64,000 nt of DNA from Mycobacterium sp. 852002-10029_SCH5224772 (GTDB taxonomy: Bacteria > Actinomycetota > Actinomycetes > Mycobacteriales > Mycobacteriaceae): the NCBI RefSeq assembly GCF_001667315.1, contig NZ_LZHT01000041.1, forward strand, positions 1 through 64,000. Reading direction: 5' to 3'. This document shows, in pieces, positions 7,891 to 15,944 of this stretch (positions are counted from its first letter, which is position 1; each line of letters opens with the position of its first letter). Below the pieces are notes generated by a model that did no database searches, was not told the origin of the DNA, and worked only from the letters and a program-made list of their open reading frames with translations. The position numbers and the translations under genes were made by a program.

Positions 7891-8892
7891 GTGACAGCCA
7901 GCTCGAGTAGCCCGCCCCTGATGGATAACCCTGAGCCACCACTCGCCGCGCCACTGACGTTGTCCTTCGACTACACCCGTTCGGTCGGCCCCACGCTGAG
8001 CAAGTTCTTCACCGCACTGCGTGATCGCCACGTCCTCGGGGTACGCGGATCGGATGGCCGGGTGCATGTTCCGCCGGCGGAATATGACCCGGTCACCTAT
8101 GAGCCGCTGGGCGAGATGGTACCGGTGTCCAGTGTCGGCACCGTCGTCTCCTGGACCTGGCAGCCCGAACCGATGGAGGGCCAGCCGCTCGATCGCCCCT
8201 TCGCCTGGGCGCTGATCAAGCTCGACGGTGCCGACACCCCGTTGATCCATGCCGTCGATGTCGGAGCCGCGGGTCCTTCCGCCATCAAGACCGGCACCCG
8301 GGTACACGTGCACTGGGTCGACGAGCCGGTGGGCGCCATCACCGACATCGCCTATTTCGCGCTCGGTGAGGAAGCCGAAGCCGTCGCGGAAAAGTCGGAC
8401 GGCGAAAAAGACCCGGTGACAATGATTGTCACGCCGATCTCGCTGACCATTCAGCACACCGCCTCGCACGAGGAGAGCGCCTACCTGCGGGCCATCGCCC
8501 AGGGCAAGCTGCTCGGCGCGCAGACGGGCAAGAACGGCAAGGTCTACTTCCCGCCCCACGGCGCCGACCCGGCCACCGGCCAGCCGACCACCGACTTCGT
8601 CGAACTGCCGGACAAGGGCACGGTGACGACGTTCGCGATCATCAACATCCCGTTCCAGGGCCAGCGCATCAAGCCCCCCTACGTGGCTGCCTATGTGCTG
8701 CTCGACGGGGCCGACATCCCGTTTTTGCACCTCGTCGCCGACATCGACGCGCACGAGGTACGGATGGGCATGCGCGTCGAAGCGGTGTGGAAACCCCGTG
8801 AGGAGTGGGGTTTTGGCATCGACAACATCGAGTACTTCCGGCCGACCGGGGAACCCGACGCCGACTACGACACCTACAAGCACCACCTGTAA
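7891..8892 (+). CDS. Tandem DUF35 (OB-fold) protein, Rv3521 type
   Basis: This 333-residue protein consists of two DUF35-like modules, roughly residues 25-160 and 180-325. Each has a GTVVSW- or GTVTTF-type strand, a conserved LDGAD motif and a MRVEAVW- or TRVHVHW-type strand. Zinc-ribbon cysteines are not evident. DUF35 proteins bind thiolase-like partners in sterol aldolases, and ltp4 and ltp3 follow at once. GTG at 7891 was chosen because it lies 9 nt after the KstR box, like other genes here. ATG at 7921 (MDNPEPPL) is the main alternative. It is the first gene of an operon ending with the NTF2-like gene. Confidence 0.85.
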   Translation: MTASSSSPPLMDNPEPPLAAPLTLSFDYTRSVGPTLSKFFTALRDRHVLGVRGSDGRVHVPPAEYDPVTYEPLGEMVPVSSVGTVVSWTWQPEPMEGQPLDRPFAWALIKLDGADTPLIHAVDVGAAGPSAIKTGTRVHVHWVDEPVGAITDIAYFALGEEAEAVAEKSDGEKDPVTMIVTPISLTIQHTASHEESAYLRAIAQGKLLGAQTGKNGKVYFPPHGADPATGQPTTDFVELPDKGTVTTFAIINIPFQGQRIKPPYVAAYVLLDGADIPFLHLVADIDAHEVRMGMRVEAVWKPREEWGFGIDNIEYFRPTGEPDADYDTYKHHL

Positions 8893-8907
8893 AGGGCTTA
8901 GGAACAC

Positions 8908-9972
8908 ATGAGCGCTCGCAACGTTGCGGTAGTCGGCTTTGCCCACGCACCACACGTCCGCCGCACCGACGGCACCACCAACGGCGTCGAGATGTTGATA
9001 CCGTGCTTCGCCCAGCTGTACGAGGAACTGGGCATCGAACGGACCGACATCGGCTTCTGGTGTTCCGGATCGTCCGATTACCTTGCCGGACGGGCTTTTT
9101 CGTTCATCTCGGCGATCGACTCGATCGGCGCCATTCCGCCGATCAACGAATCGCACGTCGAGATGGACGCGGCGTGGGCCCTCTACGAGGCCTACATCAA
9201 AATCCTGACCGGTGAGGTCGACACCGCGCTGGTGTACGGCTTCGGCAAGTCCTCGGCCGGGATCCTGCGCCAAATCCTGTCGCGGCAGACCGACCCTTAC
9301 ACCGTCGCGCCGTTGTGGCCCGATTCGATCTCGATGGCCGGGCTGCAAGCCCGTATGGGGATTGACACCGGCAAGTGGACCGAGGAGCAGATGGCGCGCG
9401 TCGCCCACGACTCCTTTGCGAACGCGCGCCGGGTGGACAAGGTGGAAGGGTCGATCAGCGTGGCGGAGTTGCTCGAACGGCCGTATTACGCCGACCCGCT
9501 GCGACGACACGACATCGCACCGATCACCGACGGCGCCGCGGCGATAGTGCTCGCGGCCGGGGACCGGGCGCGCGAGCTGCGCGAAAACCCGGCCTGGATC
9601 ACCGGAATCGAGCACCGGATCGAAACCCCGTCGCTGGGTGCACGCGACCTCACCGAGTCCGTGTCGACCAAGGCCGCGGCCCACGTGGCCACGGGTGGCA
9701 GGACCGACAACCTCGACGTCGCCGAGATCTGCGCGCCCTTCACCCACCAGCACTTGATCATCGCCGAAGCCATCTGGATACCGGGACGGACGAAGGTGAA
9801 TCCGTCCGGTGGTGCGCTGGCGGCCAACCCCATGTTCGTCGCCGGCCTCGAGCGAATTGGCTTTGCAGCACAACATATCTGGGACGGTTCCGCTGAGCGG
9901 GTGCTGGCGCACGCCACCAGCGGGCCCGCGCTACAACAGAACCTGGTCGCGGTCATGGAAGGAAAGAACTGA
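8908..9972 (+). CDS. ltp4: Thiolase-like lipid-transfer protein / aldol-lyase Ltp4
   Basis: Ltp4 is a thiolase-fold protein. In rhodococci Ltp3 and Ltp4 are needed to split C24-branched sterol side chains by retro-aldol cleavage. The 354-residue protein has typical SCP-x thiolase segments: APITDGAAAIVLAAGD near the middle and the C-terminal GGALAANPMFVAGLERIGF. The catalytic pattern is not that of a classical cysteine thiolase. The start is the ATG at 8908. Its stop overlaps the ltp3 start by one base (TGATG). The partner subunit is probably the upstream DUF35 protein. Confidence 0.88.
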   Translation: MSARNVAVVGFAHAPHVRRTDGTTNGVEMLIPCFAQLYEELGIERTDIGFWCSGSSDYLAGRAFSFISAIDSIGAIPPINESHVEMDAAWALYEAYIKILTGEVDTALVYGFGKSSAGILRQILSRQTDPYTVAPLWPDSISMAGLQARMGIDTGKWTEEQMARVAHDSFANARRVDKVEGSISVAELLERPYYADPLRRHDIAPITDGAAAIVLAAGDRARELRENPAWITGIEHRIETPSLGARDLTESVSTKAAAHVATGGRTDNLDVAEICAPFTHQHLIIAEAIWIPGRTKVNPSGGALAANPMFVAGLERIGFAAQHIWDGSAERVLAHATSGPALQQNLVAVMEGKN

Positions 9973-11171
9973 TGGCCGGTGCAGGGCCAAACATCGCTGC
10001 GGTACTAGGTACCGGCCAGACGAAGTATGTCGCCAAGCGCAAAGACGTTTCGATGAACGGCCTGGTGCGCGAGGCGATCGACCGTGCGCTGGAAGACTCG
10101 GGTTCCACCTTCGACGACATCGACGCCGTCGTGGTCGGCAAGGCGCCGGACTTCTTCGAGGGCGTCATGATGCCCGAGCTGTTCATGGCCGACGCCATGG
10201 GCGCCACCGGCAAGCCGCTGATCCGAGTGCACACCGCGGGATCGGTCGGTGGCTCCACCGCAGTGGTGGCCGCCAGCCTGGTGCAGTCCGGCAAGTACCG
10301 GCGTGTGCTGGCGATGGCCTGGGAAAAGCAGTCGGAATCAAACGCGATGTGGGCGTTGTCGATTCCTATCCCTTTCATCAAGCCGGTGGGCGCCGGCGCG
10401 GGTGGCTACTTCGCCCCGCACGTGCGCTCGTACATCCGCCGCTCTGGGGCGCCGACGAACATCGGTGCCATCGTCGCGGTCAAGGACCGGCTCAATGGCA
10501 GCAGGAATCCGCTGGCGCACCTGCACCAGCCCGACATCACCGTGGAGAAGGTGATGGCGTCCCCGATGCTGTGGGACCCGATCCGCTACGACGAGACCTG
10601 CCCCTCGTCGGACGGTGCCGCCGCGGTCGTGATCGGCAACGAGGAGGCCGCCGAAGCCCACTTGGCGCAAGGTAATCCGGTGGCGTGGATCCACGCCACG
10701 GCGCTGCGCACCGAACCGCTGCAGTTCTCCGGGCGCGACCAGGTCAGCCCGCAGGCCGGCCGTGACGCGGCCGCCGCGCTGTGGAAGGCCGCCGGAATCA
10801 CGAGTCCCATCGACGAGATCGACGCCGCGGAAATTTACGTGCCGTTCTCCTGGTTCGAACCGATGTGGTTGGAAAACCTCGGGTTTGCGCCCGAGGGCGA
10901 AGGCTGGAAGCTCACCGAAGCGGGCGAGACCAGGATCGGTGGCCGGTTGCCGGTGAACGCGTCGGGCGGCGTGCTGTCCTCGAACCCGATCGGCGCCTCG
11001 GGCCTGATTCGCTTCGCCGAAGCGGCGATTCAGGTCATGGGCAAGGGCGGCGACCACCAAGTACCCAACGCGCGAAAGGCGTTGGGACACGCCTACGGCG
11101 GCGGCTCGCAGTACTACTCCATGTGGGTCGTCGGCGCCGACAAGCCGGCGGCCCAGAAGCTCGACGCGTGA
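9972..11171 (+). CDS. ltp3: Thiolase-like lipid-transfer protein / aldol-lyase Ltp3
   Basis: This 399-residue thiolase-fold protein is the likely partner or paralog of Ltp4 in removing C24 branches from plant-type sterols. Visible segments are GKAPDFFEGVMMPELF, HTAGSVGGSTAVVAASL and the C-terminal LPVNASGGVLSSNPIGASG with GHAYGGGSQYYSMWV. It starts at the ATG overlapping the ltp4 stop, and its own stop overlaps the next start as GTGA. The operon is DUF35-ltp4-ltp3-NTF2-like, under the KstR box at 7868. Confidence 0.88.
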   Translation: MAGAGPNIAAVLGTGQTKYVAKRKDVSMNGLVREAIDRALEDSGSTFDDIDAVVVGKAPDFFEGVMMPELFMADAMGATGKPLIRVHTAGSVGGSTAVVAASLVQSGKYRRVLAMAWEKQSESNAMWALSIPIPFIKPVGAGAGGYFAPHVRSYIRRSGAPTNIGAIVAVKDRLNGSRNPLAHLHQPDITVEKVMASPMLWDPIRYDETCPSSDGAAAVVIGNEEAAEAHLAQGNPVAWIHATALRTEPLQFSGRDQVSPQAGRDAAAALWKAAGITSPIDEIDAAEIYVPFSWFEPMWLENLGFAPEGEGWKLTEAGETRIGGRLPVNASGGVLSSNPIGASGLIRFAEAAIQVMGKGGDHQVPNARKALGHAYGGGSQYYSMWVVGADKPAAQKLDA

Positions 11172-11587
11172 GCGTGCCGATGACTGAGCATCCCGCGCAC
11201 GAGGCCGGCCGCCGCTCCCGCGAGGCGGTGGCGGCCCGGGACAAGGACGCGTGGCTGGCGGTGTTCGCCGACGACGCCATCGTCGAGGACCCGATCGGCC
11301 CCTCCGCGTTTGACCCCGAGGGCAAAGGGCATCGCGGCCGCGACGCGATTTCGGCGTTCTGGGACAAGGCCATCGCCCCCACGACGAAGATCGAGTTCGT
11401 TTTCCGCGACACCTATCAGTGCGGCAACGAGGAAGCCAACGTCGGGCACATACTCATCACGACGGGCGAATACCAGACGACCGCCGAAGGCGTGTTCACC
11501 TACAAAGCCGACGACGCGGGCAAGCTGGTGGCCCTGCGCGCCTACTGGGAGATGGACCGCGCGGCGGCCAACACGCGCAAGGTCTAG
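11168..11587 (+). CDS. NTF2-like / SnoaL-fold protein
   Basis: This 139-residue protein resembles the nuclear transport factor 2 fold shared by ketosteroid isomerases, SnoaL cyclases and related dehydratases. The N-terminal helices (REAVAARDKDAWLAVFADDA) followed by DPIGPS and a C-terminal run of beta strands are typical. GTG at 11168 overlaps the ltp3 stop (GTGA); ATG at 11180 is possible. Coupling to ltp3 suggests action on a steroid intermediate, but the reaction is unknown. Its stop overlaps the stop of the opposite-strand hexapeptide protein (shared CTAG). Confidence 0.7.
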   Translation: MSVPMTEHPAHEAGRRSREAVAARDKDAWLAVFADDAIVEDPIGPSAFDPEGKGHRGRDAISAFWDKAIAPTTKIEFVFRDTYQCGNEEANVGHILITTGEYQTTAEGVFTYKADDAGKLVALRAYWEMDRAAANTRKV

Positions 11588-12108
11588 ATCGGTTCCAGCC
11601 CGTCCAGATGCCGCTGGGCAAGATCGCGGTAGGCCTGCGGATTCAGCTTGATCCACATTTCGGCGCCGGTTCCGGCGACCGGGCCCCTGATCTGCGCCGG
11701 CGCGCCGACCGCCAGCATCCCGGCCGGGATCTGGGTGCCGGCCGTGACCAGTGAATGCGCGGCGACCAGGCTGCGCGCGCCGATCACCGCGCCGTCCAGA
11801 ACGGTGGCGTGGTTGGCGATGAGCGCCTCGGACCCCAGGTGCGCCCCGTGTATGACGCACAGATGCGCCACCGTCGCACCCGGACCGATGTCCACCGGAA
11901 TGCCGGGAGGGGCGTGCAACACCGACCCGTCCTGCACATTGGCGCCCTCGCGCACCATGATGGGCGCGTAGTCGCCCCGCAGTACGGCGTTGAACCAGAT
12001 TGAGGCGCCCGCCTCCACGACGACGTCGCCGATCACAGTGGCTGTCGGGGCCACGAAAGCGGTGGGATCGATCCGTGGTGACCGGCCCTCGAATGCAAAC
12101 AACGGCAT
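11584..12108 (-). CDS. Gamma-carbonic-anhydrase-like hexapeptide protein (Rv3525c type)
   Basis: This 174-residue left-handed beta-helix protein has hexapeptide repeats such as AFVAPTATVIGDVVVEAGAS. Three histidines fit the gamma-CA zinc triad: H65 (SVLHAPPG), H82 and H87 (VAHLCVIHG). The family binds zinc or iron, and many members have unknown substrates or serve as scaffolds. The start is the ATG at 12108. It is divergent from kshA, about 70 nt from the kshA KstR box, so it may share control. Its role in steroid metabolism is not established. Confidence 0.85.
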   Translation of the reverse strand: MPLFAFEGRSPRIDPTAFVAPTATVIGDVVVEAGASIWFNAVLRGDYAPIMVREGANVQDGSVLHAPPGIPVDIGPGATVAHLCVIHGAHLGSEALIANHATVLDGAVIGARSLVAAHSLVTAGTQIPAGMLAVGAPAQIRGPVAGTGAEMWIKLNPQAYRDLAQRHLDGLEPI

Positions 12109-12179
12109 TGTTTACGTATACCCCAGCACGCATATCTCCCAGCCAGGGTCGCCTTCGTTGCGCGCTCCCGTCGCAAAAC

Positions 12180-12193
12180 TGTAACGTGTTCTA
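12180..12193. promoter_or_regulatory. KstR operator upstream of kshA
   Basis: TGTAACGTGTTCTA matches the KstR consensus, 29 nt before the kshA GTG, which is itself preceded by a GGAGG ribosome site. Confidence 0.9.
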
Positions 12194-12222
12194 GTTAGAG
12201 GGCTATGAGTTGGAGGTGACAG

Positions 12223-13380
12223 GTGAGTACCGACACCAAGGCGGTCGGCATCCGGGAGATCGATCCCGGCGCCTTGCCGACCAGATACGCCCGGGGCTGG
12301 CACTGCCTGGGCGTCGCGAAGGACTTCCAGGACGGCAAGCCGCATTCGATTGAGGCTTTCGGCACCAAGCTGGTGGTCTTCGCCGACTCCCATGGGGACA
12401 TCAAGGTCCTCGACGGCTATTGCCGGCACATGGGTGGAGACCTGTCGGAGGGCACCATCAAGGGCGACGAGGTCGCCTGCCCGTTCCACGACTGGCGCTG
12501 GGGCGGCGACGGCCGCTGCAAGCTGGTGCCCTACGCCAAGCGCACGCCGAAGACTGCGCGCACCCGGTCGTGGTCGACCGATGTGCGTGGCGGCCTGCTG
12601 TTCGTCTGGCACGACCACGAAAACAACCCGCCGGACCCCGCCGTGCAGATTCCGGATATCCCGGAAGCGCACAGCGACGAGTGGACCGAGTGGCGGTGGA
12701 ACAGCATCCTCATCGAGGGATCCAACTGCCGCGACATCATCGACAACGTCACCGACATGGCGCACTTCTTCTACATCCATTTCGGGTTGCCGACGTATTT
12801 CAAGAACGTCTTCGAGGGGCACATCGCGTCGCAGTACCTGCACAACGTGGGTCGGCCCGACGTGAACGACCTCGGCACGTCGTACGGTGAGGCGCACCTG
12901 GATTCCGAGGCGTCCTACTTCGGTCCGTCATTCATGATCAACTGGCTGCACAACAGCTACGGCGGCTATAAGGCCGAGTCGATCCTGATCAACTGCCACT
13001 ACCCGGTCACCCAGAACTCGTTCGTACTGCAGTGGGGCGTCATCGTCGAAAAGCCTACGGGCATGGACGAAGAGATGACCGACAAGTTGGCGAAGGTGTT
13101 CACCGAGGGCGTCAGCAAGGGCTTCCTGCAGGATGTCGAGATCTGGAAGCACAAGACCCGGATCGACAATCCGCTGCTGGTCGAAGAGGACGGCGCGGTC
13201 TACCAGCTGCGCCGCTGGTATCAGCAGTTCTATGTCGACGTCGCCGACATCGAGCCGGAAATGGTGGAACGCTTCGAGATCGAAGTGGACACCACCCGCG
13301 CCAACGAGTACTGGAATTCCGAAGTCGAGGAAAACCTCAAGGCCAAGGAATCCGAAGACGTTCCAGTGGAGCAACACTAG
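12223..13380 (+). CDS. kshA: 3-ketosteroid 9-alpha-hydroxylase oxygenase KshA
   Basis: KshA is the Rieske oxygenase that hydroxylates C9 of 3-ketosteroid CoA esters. With KstD it opens ring B. Electrons come from KshB, encoded at 52,995. In this 385-residue protein the Rieske 2Fe-2S ligands are C67, H69, C86 and H89 (CRHM and CPFH). The mononuclear iron motif lies in DNVTDMAHFFYIH. GTG at 12223 has a GGAGG site 6 nt upstream and a KstR operator before it. Length matches M. tuberculosis Rv3526 (386 aa). Confidence 0.96.
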   Translation: MSTDTKAVGIREIDPGALPTRYARGWHCLGVAKDFQDGKPHSIEAFGTKLVVFADSHGDIKVLDGYCRHMGGDLSEGTIKGDEVACPFHDWRWGGDGRCKLVPYAKRTPKTARTRSWSTDVRGGLLFVWHDHENNPPDPAVQIPDIPEAHSDEWTEWRWNSILIEGSNCRDIIDNVTDMAHFFYIHFGLPTYFKNVFEGHIASQYLHNVGRPDVNDLGTSYGEAHLDSEASYFGPSFMINWLHNSYGGYKAESILINCHYPVTQNSFVLQWGVIVEKPTGMDEEMTDKLAKVFTEGVSKGFLQDVEIWKHKTRIDNPLLVEEDGAVYQLRRWYQQFYVDVADIEPEMVERFEIEVDTTRANEYWNSEVEENLKAKESEDVPVEQH

Positions 13381-13385
13381 GCATC

Positions 13386-13835
13386 ATGCCCGACGATCAG
13401 CCGCAGGTACCTGACGTCGATCGGCTTGCACGGTCGATGTTGCAGCTGCACGGCGATCACCATGACCACGAGGACAAGCCCGCCAGCGACGGCGGGTCGG
13501 GATCATGGTCGAAGTCACGGGATTTCGCCAACGATCCACAACGGGCGGCGGCGGTGGCCGAAGCCAGCCGCGCCGACCGTGAGCGCTACCTCAGCTCGGG
13601 GCTGCTACCGGTGGACTGCCGCTTCTGCCACGTCCGCGTCACGGTGCGCAGGCTGGGGCCGGGACACACCGCCGTGCAATGGAACACCGAGGCGTGGCAG
13701 CGGTGTGCGCACTTCACCGAAGTCCGGGAGTCCGGCGGCGACACCGCGCGCACCCGGTCGTGCCCCAAGCTGAGCGACAGCATCGAGCACGCCGTCGCCG
13801 AGGGCTATCTCGACAACGAGCCCGACGAACACTGA
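13386..13835 (+). CDS. Conserved hypothetical protein, Rv3527 type, with a cysteine cluster
   Basis: The function of this 149-residue protein is not known. It has an N-terminal acidic/histidine-rich stretch (LHGDHHDHED), then CRFCHV, a further CAHF and SCPKL. These four cysteines could bind zinc or an iron-sulfur cluster. The C-terminus is acidic. It begins 5 nt after the kshA stop and is presumably co-transcribed. A small redox or iron-sulfur partner for KshA is conceivable, but this is only inference from position and cysteines. Confidence 0.8.
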   Translation: MPDDQPQVPDVDRLARSMLQLHGDHHDHEDKPASDGGSGSWSKSRDFANDPQRAAAVAEASRADRERYLSSGLLPVDCRFCHVRVTVRRLGPGHTAVQWNTEAWQRCAHFTEVRESGGDTARTRSCPKLSDSIEHAVAEGYLDNEPDEH

Positions 13836-13894
13836 TCGACTGTCGAATTCGCCATATCCGCCCGCCGGCCCCGCACCGGCGCCGCAAGCATTAG

Positions 13895-13977
13895 GTGTGA
13901 TGCCCACCTTTGAGCGACAAACCCGGTGCGCGCCGGATAGATTCGCGACGGTGTCGCTCAGAGGCGGGCACAAGGTG
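13895..13977. repeat. Imperfect inverted repeat between convergent genes
   Basis: The left arm (13895-13919, ending TGAGCGACA) pairs with the right arm (13952-13977, beginning TGTCGCTCA) over about 24 positions with a few mismatches, around a 32-nt loop. It lies in the 181-bp gap between the convergent Rv3527-type and sulfotransferase genes. It is unlike the 56-bp element. A terminator or a dispersed intergenic palindrome are both possible. Confidence 0.75.
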
Positions 13978-14016
13978 TGCCCACCGGCACGGAAACGCCT
14001 GTGGCGCTTGTGACTT

Positions 14017-15162
14017 CTACAGTCCGGCGAATCGCTCCTTGACCGTCTCGACGCTGAGCCCATAGTCGGCCAGTGAGTAAGAATGCTTCGGCGCGCGCTC
14101 GCCGGACTGGCTGTCGGCGTGGGTCTTTTCCATGGCGGCCATGGCCTCATCGGTCAGCGTCAGGCCGAAGTGCCGGTAGACATCGGCCACGGTGCCCATC
14201 GGGTCGGCGATCAATTCCCGGTAGTCGACGTCGTAGAACTGGGCGGGACTGTATTTGGCACGGGCGGTGTTGAAACGCTCCAACCCGCGCGACCAGGTTT
14301 CCATTGCGTCAGCCCCGATTTGGGCCCCGGTGAACGACGTTGACCATCCCTCGGCGGTGTGCTGGGCGAGCGAGCACATCGAGGCCATGATCGTTTCGAC
14401 CGGCCGATGAGTCTGGATCACCAGCGCGTCGGGATAGGTGGCCATCAACGCGTCCAGCGCGAACAGGTGGCTGGGATTTTTCAGCACCCACCGCTTGTCG
14501 GCGTCATTGAGCCCGATCAGCTGAAGGTTGCGACGGTGCCGCTGATATGACGGCGTCCAGTCCTGTTCCGAGAGCCAGTGCGCGTAACTCGGCAGGTGCG
14601 CCAGCGTTTCGTAGGACACCGAATGCAGCGACTGCCGCAGCAGCTGCCAACACTCCTCCAGCTCGTATGCGGCCATGAAATGCAGCCCGGTGTAGCCGGG
14701 GTTTTCCTGGTGGTGCTGGGTGAACTGGGCGTCGAGCTGGCGGTACATCGGGTGTGAATCCCAGGTCTCGCGCGGCGGGCGCGGCTGCGGGAATTCGGCC
14801 AGCCACATGTGCAGGCCCTGATGCGCGGGATCGGCACCCAGGAGCCGGTGCAGCGCCGTGGTACCGGTACGCACCAGACCGGTGACGAAGATGGGACGTT
14901 CGATGGGGACGTCGGCGTACTGCGGGTGCTGCTTCCAGGCCGCCTCGGACAGCAATCGCGCCACCAGTGCCCCACGCAGGAAGAAGCGATTCATCTTGCT
15001 GCCCAACACGGTAAGCCCGGCCTCGGTCCGGTAGGAGTCCAGCAGCACTGAAAGCGCTTCGCGGTAGTTGTCGTCGTCGACGCCGAAGTCGTCGAGCCCG
15101 GTCAGCTTGGTGGCCGATGCGTGTAGCTCGTCGACGGTACCGATATCGGTGCGATCGCTCAT
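14017..15162 (-). CDS. Sulfotransferase-family protein (Rv3529c type)
   Basis: This 381-residue protein belongs to a sulfotransferase family that uses PAPS. The 5'-phosphosulfate-binding motif RPIFVTGLVRTGTTALHRLL lies near residue 90. A 3'-phosphate region VIQTHRPVETIMASMCSL is near residue 250. The acceptor is unknown. The start is the ATG at 15162, overlapping the upstream SDR stop (TGATG). It is the last gene of a three-gene KstR-controlled operon, so a steroid or lipid acceptor is plausible but unproven. Confidence 0.85.
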   Translation of the reverse strand: MSDRTDIGTVDELHASATKLTGLDDFGVDDDNYREALSVLLDSYRTEAGLTVLGSKMNRFFLRGALVARLLSEAAWKQHPQYADVPIERPIFVTGLVRTGTTALHRLLGADPAHQGLHMWLAEFPQPRPPRETWDSHPMYRQLDAQFTQHHQENPGYTGLHFMAAYELEECWQLLRQSLHSVSYETLAHLPSYAHWLSEQDWTPSYQRHRRNLQLIGLNDADKRWVLKNPSHLFALDALMATYPDALVIQTHRPVETIMASMCSLAQHTAEGWSTSFTGAQIGADAMETWSRGLERFNTARAKYSPAQFYDVDYRELIADPMGTVADVYRHFGLTLTDEAMAAMEKTHADSQSGERAPKHSYSLADYGLSVETVKERFAGL

Positions 15163-15944
15163 CAAACGTGATACTCCCCGCAGTTGACGTCCAGGGTCTG
15201 TCCGGTGATGCCGCTGGACAGATCGCTGGCCAAAAAGAGGATGGCCGAGGCCACTTCGTCCTCGGTGGGCAGCCGCTTGAGGTCGGAGTTCGCCGCAGTC
15301 GCCTCATAGATCTGCTCGGCCGTGGTGCCGTACTTGCCGGCCTGATGGTTGAAGTAGGCCTGCAACGTGTCACCCCAGATATATCCGGGCGCAACGGAAT
15401 TGACGCGGATGCCCTGGTCGCCGAGTTCGGTGGCCAATGACTGCGACATGGACAGCAGTGCGGACTTGGCCATCTTGTAGGCGCCGTACTTGGCCTGCGA
15501 GTGCCGGATCACCATGGAGTTGACGTTCACGACTGACCCCTTGGATTCCGCCAGCGCGTCGGTAAAGCCCTGGATCAGCCGCAGCGCGCCCAGCGCACTG
15601 AGCTCGATCGCGTCACGGATGTGCTGAAAGCTGGTGCCGGCCAACGGCTTCATCGATGGAACCCGGAACGCGTTGTTGATCAGGACGTCGACCTTGCCGT
15701 AGGCCTCGAGCGTGGCGGCGATGAGGTTGCTCACCTGGTCGTCATCGGTGATATCGGTGGGCACCGTCGTCGCACGCCCTCCGATATCGGCGATCTGCTT
15801 GGCGACGTCGTCCAGGCGTTCTGGCGTGCGAGCCGCCAGTACCAGGTCGGCGCCCTCTCGCGTGCATCGATGCGCCAGCGTCGTACCGAGGCCAGGGCCG
15901 ACGCCGCTGATCACCACTACCTTGCCATCGAGCAACTTCGTCAT
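15162..15944 (-). CDS. Short-chain dehydrogenase/reductase (Rv3530c type)
   Basis: This 260-residue Rossmann-fold oxidoreductase has the nucleotide motif ISGVGPGLG, the structural INNA (in place of NNAG), serine in VNSMV and YKMAK as the YxxxK active site. C-terminal LDVNCGEYHV is typical of the family. The ATG at 15944 overlaps the upstream stop as ATGA. It is the middle gene of the operon controlled from 17,079. The substrate is probably a steroid-pathway alcohol or ketone; specificity cannot be read from sequence. Confidence 0.88.
   Translation of the reverse strand: MTKLLDGKVVVISGVGPGLGTTLAHRCTREGADLVLAARTPERLDDVAKQIADIGGRATTVPTDITDDDQVSNLIAATLEAYGKVDVLINNAFRVPSMKPLAGTSFQHIRDAIELSALGALRLIQGFTDALAESKGSVVNVNSMVIRHSQAKYGAYKMAKSALLSMSQSLATELGDQGIRVNSVAPGYIWGDTLQAYFNHQAGKYGTTAEQIYEATAANSDLKRLPTEDEVASAILFLASDLSSGITGQTLDVNCGEYHV

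Noticed and set aside
7879..9912. 677-codon open frame on the - strand across the DUF35 and ltp4 genes
   Set aside because: It is a composition shadow of two well-supported + strand genes and shows no recognisable domain.
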